This document shows, piece after piece, positions 46,988 through 53,356 of a DNA stretch of 64,000 nt. The notes beneath the pieces are model-generated. The model made no database searches, was not told where the DNA came from, and worked only from the letters and a program-made list of their open reading frames with translations. Position 1 is the first letter of the stretch; each line of letters starts with the position of its first letter. The translations under genes and the position numbers were made by a program. The stretch is from Duganella aceris (GTDB lineage Bacteria > Pseudomonadota > Gammaproteobacteria > Burkholderiales > Burkholderiaceae_D): assembly GCF_011090165.1 (NCBI RefSeq), contig NZ_JAADJT010000001.1, forward strand, positions 124,001 to 188,000, in the 5' to 3' direction.

Positions 46988-48762
46988 TCAAGCACGCGCT
47001 CTTGTGCATCGGTTTGCTTTGCGGTTCCGCATCGGCGGCAACCTGTCCCAGCGGCGCGGAAGTGGATGCGACGACCCGCTGCAAATATTTCGCTCACTAC
47101 AGCAAGCCGCCTTTGGCGCATGATTTAAGAATCACCGAGCGCCTTGGCGCGAAAAACGGCCAAGATGTCCGATCCATAGCGCTGATCATCGGCATCGACA
47201 CCTACAACAACTTATCCGCAGAAAAAAGAAATCTTGCTCCGGCCAAGATCGATGCCGACAAGCTGCTGGGCTTTTTCAAATCCGATCAAAAGTTTGATGA
47301 AGTCATCCTTCTTCGAAATCAAGATGCGACGAAGGAGAATATCGAATATTTTTTGAGCCAGTATATCCCCCAATCTGGCCTGGAAATGCAGCGGAAGGCA
47401 CGTTTTGTCTTTGCATACTCCGGTCACGGAGTCGACAGCACCAATACCAGCAAGGCTGTCTTTTTACTCGCGAACGCGAAGAGCGCGGACGACCTGTCCA
47501 ACAGCTATCGCATGAACGACTTGCGGGATCGCCTGGGCACCATCTCCCAGAACTACTTTCACGTACTGGCGCTCATCAACGCCTGCTATGGCGGTCATGT
47601 GTTCGAGCAAGCTACGGGCGGTGGCGGTAGTATGAATACCACCGAACAACCGGGCGCTTATGCGATGACCGCTTCCTCGGATCGGAATACGGCGGTGGCT
47701 CTCGGCGGCCCAAACAATGGCAGTATTTTTTTTGACAGCCTGATTGATGGCATAAAAAACGGCAGTGCCGACCGCGAGTACCTGCGCATCATGGACGCGG
47801 ACGGCAAACTGTTGCAGCAGGGCGGCATCGTGCGCCTCGGAGCGCTGAATAACTATCTGGACACCGAATTTGAAATCATCAATCGCAAACACAATTTAAA
47901 TCTGGACAAAACATGGATCGGACCGATTCAGAGCGACCACGCGCGCGGCGGATTTTTCTTCCTCTCCCCGGTGAGCCTGAGGCCCGGTGTGGCGCCGATC
48001 CATATCCCGGCTGGACCACGCAGCAGTGTCCCAGGTCGTCCCGACCTTAAGATATTTTCGGCCAAAGAGGATTATCCGATACGAGGCATCGACGTCACTT
48101 ACCACGAAGGAGAGATCGACTGGAGTACGGTAAGGAAGACCGATGATTTTCGCTTCGCTTATTTACGCTCCAGCAGTTGGGCTGGCGAAGACGTCTCATT
48201 CAAAAAGCACTGGCAGGACGTCAAGCGGGTGGGGCTGGACAGAGGCGCCACGCATATCTTCGACTATTGCCTGACTCCGCAACAGCAAATGGAATTGATC
48301 GCACGTATCGTTCCCAAGGATGCATCCTCGCTTCCGATTGCATTGGTGCTCGAAGAGGCAACGGCCTCCTTCAACAAACGCGAATACGGCTGTTACGCAA
48401 AAATGCGCAAGGCCGATGTCCAGTCGGCTGTGCTGCAACTGGCGGCACTGCTGCACGAGCGATATGGCAAGGTGCCGGTTATACGTGGCAACCGCTACTT
48501 TCTTAACACCATACTGGATGCCCGCTTCGAAAAATACATGATCTGGCTTGCGGTGTATACCAAGTCCAAGACGCCGACAGCAGGCGACCTAGGGCTGCGT
48601 GGATCCAATCCTTGGACTATCTGGCAATTCACCGCGTCGCTCAGCGTGAAAGGAATAGGCGACCATGTCGACGGTAATGTTTTCTTCGGCGGAGATAGCG
48701 AATATCTGCGATTCCAGTCCGGCGCAAAAAACATCGGCCTGGAAGCGGCACGCGCCGAATGA
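46984..48762 (+). CDS. Secreted caspase-like (C14) peptidase fused to a degenerate GH25 domain
   Basis: 592 residues: signal peptide (cleavage about ASA-AT, residue 18), a caspase-like domain (about 62-300) starting SIALIIGIDTYNNL, with His148 in FAYSGHG and Cys201 in ALINACYGGH forming the dyad, then a linker rich in Pro (330-355), and a second GH25-like domain (367-575). That domain aligns by eye to the upstream GH25 protein: GIDVTYHEG to GVDLSHYTP, FRFAYLRSS to VGFAYLKAT, DRGATHIF to HRGAYHFL, WTIWQFTAS to WTLWQFTDG. The catalytic DLE of the partner reads VLE here (V455-L456-E457), so muramidase activity is doubtful and it may only bind wall glycan. I know of no named family with this fusion. 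Composition and overlap with the upstream gene show a single acquired unit. Confidence 0.82.
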   Translation: MIKHALLCIGLLCGSASAATCPSGAEVDATTRCKYFAHYSKPPLAHDLRITERLGAKNGQDVRSIALIIGIDTYNNLSAEKRNLAPAKIDADKLLGFFKSDQKFDEVILLRNQDATKENIEYFLSQYIPQSGLEMQRKARFVFAYSGHGVDSTNTSKAVFLLANAKSADDLSNSYRMNDLRDRLGTISQNYFHVLALINACYGGHVFEQATGGGGSMNTTEQPGAYAMTASSDRNTAVALGGPNNGSIFFDSLIDGIKNGSADREYLRIMDADGKLLQQGGIVRLGALNNYLDTEFEIINRKHNLNLDKTWIGPIQSDHARGGFFFLSPVSLRPGVAPIHIPAGPRSSVPGRPDLKIFSAKEDYPIRGIDVTYHEGEIDWSTVRKTDDFRFAYLRSSSWAGEDVSFKKHWQDVKRVGLDRGATHIFDYCLTPQQQMELIARIVPKDASSLPIALVLEEATASFNKREYGCYAKMRKADVQSAVLQLAALLHERYGKVPVIRGNRYFLNTILDARFEKYMIWLAVYTKSKTPTAGDLGLRGSNPWTIWQFTASLSVKGIGDHVDGNVFFGGDSEYLRFQSGAKNIGLEAARAE

Positions 48763-48883
48763 ACCTCGTCGCTCATACTCAGAAATAAGCTGCGTAACAT
48801 CGCGGCACTTTGCGCTGGCCGGGCGCCCGAGGCAGTGCCACCTCATGCTATCCTTTTATTGCTTGCAACCACTAAAGGAATAC

Positions 48884-50665
48884 ATGTCCCGCTCTCTGCC
48901 GCTGCTGCTGTGCACCCTGCTGTGCGCGGCCCTGCCCGCCTTCGCCCAAGTCAAAGTCCCGGCCACGCCGGAAAAGATGAACCAGTTGTATGCCGATTAC
49001 TGGGAAGACTACCTGCGCGAGAATCCGATCGCCGCCACCTTCAACGGCGACCAGCGCTACAACGACCGCTTCGGCGCCGTCGCATCGGCCGAGGAGCGCG
49101 CGCAGAGCCGCGCGCTGGCGGAAAAATACCTGGCGCGCAGCGCCGAATTCGATCCCTCGCCGCTGCCGCCGGAAGACCGCATCAGCTATGACCTGCTGCG
49201 CTATCGCCTGCAACAGGTGCTCGACGGCCTGCGCTTCCCGTCCGACCTGGTGCCGGTGGACCAGTTCTCGGGCCTGCACCTGTCGATGGCCCAGCTCGGC
49301 TCCGGCACTTCGGCGCAGCCGTTCCAGACCGTGCGCGATTACGACAACTGGCTGCAGCGCGCCGCCGGCTACGAGGCTGCGGTCGACGGCATGATGGCCG
49401 ACATGCGGACCGGTATCGCGCAGGGCGTGGTCATGCCGAAGGCGCTGATCCGCCGCGTCCTGCCGCAGCTGGAGAATGTCGGCTCCGACGATCTCGCGAC
49501 CAGCACCTACATGGGCCCGGTGAAAAACTTCCCCGCCGCCTTCAGCGCCGCCGACAAGGCGCGCCTGACCGAGGCCTACGGCAAGCTGGTGCGCGAGCAA
49601 CTGGCGCCGGCGAACCGCAAGCTGCTGGCCTTCATGCGCGACACCTATCTGCCGGCCGGGCGCGACACGGCCGGCACCGGCGCCCTGCCCGGCGGCCAGG
49701 ATTGGTATGCCTTCCTGGCGCGCCGCTCGACCACCACCGAACTGACGCCGGCGGAGATCCACGACATCGGCCTGCGCGAAGTGGCGCGCATCCGCGCGCA
49801 GTTCGAGGAGGCCAAGGTGCGGGTCGGCTTCCAGGGCACGCTGAAGCAGTTCTTCGACTATCTCAACACCGCGCCCGAGTTGCGCTTCAAGTCGCGCGAC
49901 GAAATCCAGGCGGCCTACGAGGCGCTGCGTCCGCGCGTCGAGGCCAAGGTCGGCCAGCTGTTCGCGCGCGTGCCGCAGGCGCCGTTCGAGATCCGTCCGG
50001 TCGAGACCTTCCGCGAGGTGAGCGCCGCGCCGGCCTCCTATCAGCGCGGTTCGGTCGACGGCAAACGTCCGGGCGTGTTCTACTACAACGCCTACAAACC
50101 GGAGACGCGCACCCGCTTCACCACCAACGCCTTCTTCCTGCACGAGGCGATTCCGGGCCATCACTTCGAACGCAGCCTGGCGCAGGAGACCGCCGGCCTG
50201 CCGGCCTTCCGCCGCTTTGGCAACAGCACCGCCTTTTCGGAAGGCTGGGGCCTGTACAGCGAAATGCTGGGCCAGGAGATCGGCATGTACGACGACCCGT
50301 GGCAGTGGGTCGGCCGCCTGACCGCCGAAGTCTGGCGCGGCGTGCGGCTGGTGGTCGATACCGGCATCCATGCCAAGGGCTGGACGCGTGAGAAGGCGAT
50401 CGCTTACTTCAAGGACAATGTGCCGCAGGATGAGGTGACGGCGGTGCAGGAGGTGGAGCGCTACATCGCGGTGCCGGGCCAGGCCCTGAGCTACAAGATC
50501 GGCGAGCTGAAGCTGCGCGAACTGCGCGCCCGCGCCGAGAAGTCGCTGGGCAAGGACTTCGATTTGCGCGCCTTCCACAACGAGGTGCTGTCGCACGGCG
50601 CGGTGCCGCTCGACGTGCTCGACGCGGCGGTCAATCGCTGGATCGCAACGCAGAAGAAAGGCTGA
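48884..50665 (+). CDS. Exported DUF885-family protein (probable metallopeptidase)
   Basis: 593 residues with a signal peptide (MSRSLPLLLCTLLCAALPAFA). The zinc-type motif HEAIPGHHFERSL in FFLHEAIPGHHF is the hallmark of DUF885; GWGLYSEMLGQEIGMY with the distal Glu follows. The overall helical fold is related to M2/M32-like peptidases. It starts with AAAGGAA and an ATG at 48884; the frame is open further left but without signal sequence. It is probably a periplasmic or secreted peptidase of the same scavenging set as its neighbours. Confidence 0.88.
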   Translation: MSRSLPLLLCTLLCAALPAFAQVKVPATPEKMNQLYADYWEDYLRENPIAATFNGDQRYNDRFGAVASAEERAQSRALAEKYLARSAEFDPSPLPPEDRISYDLLRYRLQQVLDGLRFPSDLVPVDQFSGLHLSMAQLGSGTSAQPFQTVRDYDNWLQRAAGYEAAVDGMMADMRTGIAQGVVMPKALIRRVLPQLENVGSDDLATSTYMGPVKNFPAAFSAADKARLTEAYGKLVREQLAPANRKLLAFMRDTYLPAGRDTAGTGALPGGQDWYAFLARRSTTTELTPAEIHDIGLREVARIRAQFEEAKVRVGFQGTLKQFFDYLNTAPELRFKSRDEIQAAYEALRPRVEAKVGQLFARVPQAPFEIRPVETFREVSAAPASYQRGSVDGKRPGVFYYNAYKPETRTRFTTNAFFLHEAIPGHHFERSLAQETAGLPAFRRFGNSTAFSEGWGLYSEMLGQEIGMYDDPWQWVGRLTAEVWRGVRLVVDTGIHAKGWTREKAIAYFKDNVPQDEVTAVQEVERYIAVPGQALSYKIGELKLRELRARAEKSLGKDFDLRAFHNEVLSHGAVPLDVLDAAVNRWIATQKKG

Positions 50666-50737
50666 CCGCGTTTCCCCACGGCGCTTGGTGCGAAAGTCCT
50701 TGCGTCGTGGCTCAACTTTGCCTGGTCCCTGGAACCT

Positions 50738-51046
50738 TCAGTATCCACGCAGCATGAACTCAATACAGGTCTCTGCAACCAGCTGATCGTTCGAGGACAA
50801 CCGGGTGACCGGGTGACGCAACAGCCGCGCTGGCACGGCCAGAAGGTTGGGCGTGTCCAGAACGTACTGTTGCTGCTCGACCTCGATCAGGGCTTGTGCA
50901 CCTTGCACGATTGCTTTTGGCGGCACATGGGCGGCAAGCGGGATACACCACCGGGTGCTGACACGAACGAAGTCGCTCTGCACATCCACATAGAGCAGAT
51001 GACGGGCGGCGGGGTTGGGATTAACGAATACATCAAATCTCGCCAT
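50738..51046 (-). CDS. CcdB-like toxin
   Basis: 102 residues, the same length as F-plasmid CcdB. LLYVDVQSDFVRVSTRWCIPL matches the CcdB core (LFVDVQSD, then IPLA), and the spacing to the C-terminal helix is kept. CcdB proteins poison DNA gyrase through their last three residues Trp-Gly-Ile; here the chain ends MLRGY, so Trp is replaced by Arg and Ile by Tyr, with Gly kept. Toxicity toward gyrase is thus uncertain. The ATG overlaps the antitoxin stop by 14 nt. The gene is of lower GC than its surroundings. The target and activity are inference. Confidence 0.85.
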   Translation of the reverse strand: MARFDVFVNPNPAARHLLYVDVQSDFVRVSTRWCIPLAAHVPPKAIVQGAQALIEVEQQQYVLDTPNLLAVPARLLRHPVTRLSSNDQLVAETCIEFMLRGY

Positions 51047-51362
51047 GGTCATCAGCCAGCATTTCCGGATGTTCCGCGAGAAACCGTTGTAGCTGCTCAG
51101 CGGCGGTTCCCTCTTCCTCGATTTGGCGCGCGTAATCCTCCAGCGCCACGCGATTGTCCAGCGACCACTGCGTACAACCATCGTAACCACCTGGCGGCAC
51201 CCATCCATCGGGTACCTGACAAATCTGTGGTGCCTGCGGTGACGCGGTTGCCACCGGTATTAACTCGAATCTGTCATTCGGATGAAGGATTACGTCAAAC
51301 AACTTACCGGCGTATTTCTTTCCCAGCGATATTTGGCCGCTGGCGCCTACTTCTTTCAGCAT
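51033..51362 (-). CDS. Chimeric antitoxin: AbrB-like N-terminus, CcdA-like C-terminus
   Basis: 109 residues. The front (3-38), VGASGQISLGKKYAGKLF and on to FELIPVA, has the swapped-hairpin pattern of AbrB/SpoVT DNA-binding domains (compare VTSKGQVTLP). The back (66-94), WSLDNRVALEDYARQIEEEG and on to QLQRF, matches the toxin-binding tail of CcdA (WKAENQEGMAEVARFIEMNG). Classic CcdA has a ribbon-helix-helix front instead. A PPGG linker (56-59) joins the two. A GGAGG site 4 nt before the ATG is strong. It should neutralise the CcdB-like toxin and bind its own promoter. Confidence 0.75.
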   Translation of the reverse strand: MLKEVGASGQISLGKKYAGKLFDVILHPNDRFELIPVATASPQAPQICQVPDGWVPPGGYDGCTQWSLDNRVALEDYARQIEEEGTAAEQLQRFLAEHPEMLADDHGEI

Positions 51363-51384
51363 ATCGCCTCCACATTTTCATGCC

Positions 51385-51413
51385 ATCATGCGACGCCGTC
51401 AAAAGCATGTCAA
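51385..51413 (-). promoter_or_regulatory. Probable promoter of the toxin-antitoxin operon
   Basis: On the minus strand a perfect TTGACA is followed by 17 nt and CATGAT, ending 22 nt before the antitoxin start codon, so repressor binding here would cover the start site. Confidence 0.55.
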
Positions 51414-51567
51414 CAACCGCAAGTACACCGTGTCTGGCAGCAGCGTCACCTCTCAAAATTACCTCATGTAACAAGTAAAGTAAAATTCAGCACATTTACA
51501 GCTCCCGACAGGTGCAATACGCTGCCGTTATCCGTGGGCAAGCCGCCCGCTTCATCGGGAGTTGTAA

Positions 51568-52394
51568 ATGAAAAAAACCATTATCGCCGGCCTGCTGGCC
51601 GCCGCCGCCAATGTCGCCTCCGCTGGCACCGTGCTGGTGGTCGTGTCCGACCAGGACAAGCTGGATCTCAAGGACGGCAAGGTCATGCAGACCGGCTTTT
51701 TCCTCAACGAGTTGATGGAGCCGGTCCAGGCCTTCATCGCCGCCGGCCACACCGTGGTGTTCGCCACGCCGAGCGGCAAGGCGCCGTCGGCCGATCAGAA
51801 ATCGGACGACGTTAATTTCTGGGGCGGCAACGACAAGGCGCGCCAGGAAAGCAAGGCGCTGCTGGCCACGCTCAAGCTCACCAACAAGACCGCGTCGCCG
51901 GCGATCAGCCTGGCGCAGGTGAAGAAAATCGGCTACGACAAGTTCGACGCGGTGTTCGTGCCCGGCGGCCATATCCCGATGCAGGATTTGCTGAAGGATA
52001 AAAGCCTGGGCGAACTGCTGACCAACTTCCACAACAACCACAAGATCACCGGCCTGACCTGCCACGGCACCATCGCCCTGCTGTCCGCCATCCCGGATGC
52101 GCGCGGCTATGTGGGCAAGCTGGAAGCCGGCCAGCGCCCGCAAGCGTCGCAATGGATTTACGCCGGTTACAAGATGACGGCCTTCACCAACGAAGAGGAA
52201 GAACAGGCCAAAGGCTTCTCAACGGCGGCCACATGAAGCTGTTCCCGCAGGACGGCCTGGTCGCCGCCGGCGCCGATTTCGTCGAAGCCAAGCCATGGAG
52301 CGAAAACGTGGTGGAAGACCGCGAGCTGATCTCCGGCCAGAATCCGCAGTCGGCCAAGGCGGTCGCGCTCGCCATGCTGAAAAAGCTGCGCTGA
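51568..52394 (+). pseudogene. DJ-1/PfpI-family protein gene with a frameshift
   Basis: Signal peptide MKKTIIAGLLAAAANVASA and a DJ-1/PfpI fold: VLVVVSDQDKLDLKDGK, YDKFDAVFVPGGHIPMQDL and the nucleophile elbow Cys in GLTCHGTIALLSA. The frame ends early at 52236 with QAKGFSTAAT, while the frame one step away continues at once with LLNGGHMKLFPQDGLVAAGA and runs to 52394 as the expected C-terminus (NVVEDRELISGQNPQSAKAV). The break is at about 52216-52219; a single missing C in GGCTTCTCAAC restores the reading. It is either a recent mutation or a sequencing error. Function in relatives is often glyoxalase- or chaperone-like. Confidence 0.85.
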
Positions 52395-52407
52395 TCCAGC
52401 AGTAGCA

Positions 52408-53274
52408 TCACGGCCGCGCCGGCCGGTACCACAGTTGCCGGCGCGCCAGCGGCGTGGCCGGCGACAGCAGCAGATTGCGCAACTCGAACACGCGCCGCGC
52501 GCCCAGCTCCGAACGCGCCACCATCTCGCCGAAGTAGTCCTGGAACAGCCGCTCATAGCTGCCGTCCGCCAGCATGCTTTCCAGCCCTTCCTGGATCGCC
52601 GCCGCCAGCTTGGTGTTCGCCCGGTTGACGAAGTAGTAGAACGCGGCCGGGTAATGCAAGGCCAGCCCCGGCGCGACCACCAGCCCCTGCGCCGCGAAGG
52701 CTTGCGCCTCGTTCCAGATTTCAAACACGGCGCGCGGAAAATAATCGACCCGCCCCGACTCCAGCATCTTGAACATGCCGGCGTAGTCGGACGCCGTCTG
52801 CACCTTGAAACCGTTGCCACGCAAGATGTCGGTGTCGGGCCAGTCGTGGCCCTGCAGCGCGTCCAGCGCCCGCAGCTCGGCCACCCTGCGGATCGCGGCG
52901 AAGCGCGCCATGTCGCGTTTGCGGATCAGCAGCAGCCGCCAGCCGATCAAGCCCATGTCCAGCGGAATCCGGATCGGCAGCAGATCGCGCTCGCGCTGCT
53001 GCGAGGTCATGGTCCACATCACGTCGATCACCCGGCCGTTGCTCAGTTCCGCCAGGCTGCGGTTCTGCCGCATCATCACCGACGTCGCCTGCAGCGCGTA
53101 ATCCTGGCCGGCGCGTTCCAGCGCCAGCTGCAGCAGCCGCACCGGATAGTGTTCCGGCCGATTCCCCTGTCCTTGCGATTCCGATTGCGGATAGCGCACC
53201 GGCGTGGCGGCGCCCGCCCGCGGACACGCCAGCGCCAGCAACCCACCCAAGATTAATCGTCTGCGTTCGGACAT
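52408..53274 (-). CDS. Orphan periplasmic substrate-binding protein
   Basis: 288 residues with a signal peptide of twin-Arg-like look (SERRRLILGGLLALACPRAGA) and an SBP-type fold: PVRYPQSESQGQGNRPEHYP at the front, SELSNGRVIDVMWTMTSQQ-type middle (starting LAELSNGR), and a helix-rich C-terminus (LESMLADGSYERLFQDYFGE). Proteins of this length and wording are annotated as diguanylate-cyclase-associated or amino acid binding proteins in relatives, but no transport or sensor partner is adjacent. It converges with the DJ-1 pseudogene (13 nt). Ligand unknown. Confidence 0.72.
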   Translation of the reverse strand: MSERRRLILGGLLALACPRAGAATPVRYPQSESQGQGNRPEHYPVRLLQLALERAGQDYALQATSVMMRQNRSLAELSNGRVIDVMWTMTSQQRERDLLPIRIPLDMGLIGWRLLLIRKRDMARFAAIRRVAELRALDALQGHDWPDTDILRGNGFKVQTASDYAGMFKMLESGRVDYFPRAVFEIWNEAQAFAAQGLVVAPGLALHYPAAFYYFVNRANTKLAAAIQEGLESMLADGSYERLFQDYFGEMVARSELGARRVFELRNLLLSPATPLARRQLWYRPARP

Positions 53275-53356
53275 CCGTCGATAGTAGCATGCACGTCAAC
53301 GGCGCCGGAGCCGCGCGGTTTGCCGCCGCGAGGGCGGTTGCGGTTATCATCTCGGC

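Noticed and set aside
50813-51478. Plus-strand open frame across the toxin-antitoxin genes
   Set aside because: The minus-strand reading gives two recognisable proteins with strong ribosome site, overlap and promoter; the plus-strand reading gives nothing.
45846-53274. Attachment-site repeat of the tRNA-Phe 3' end bounding an island
   Set aside because: No second copy of the tRNA end and no integrase gene were found, so island borders cannot be claimed.
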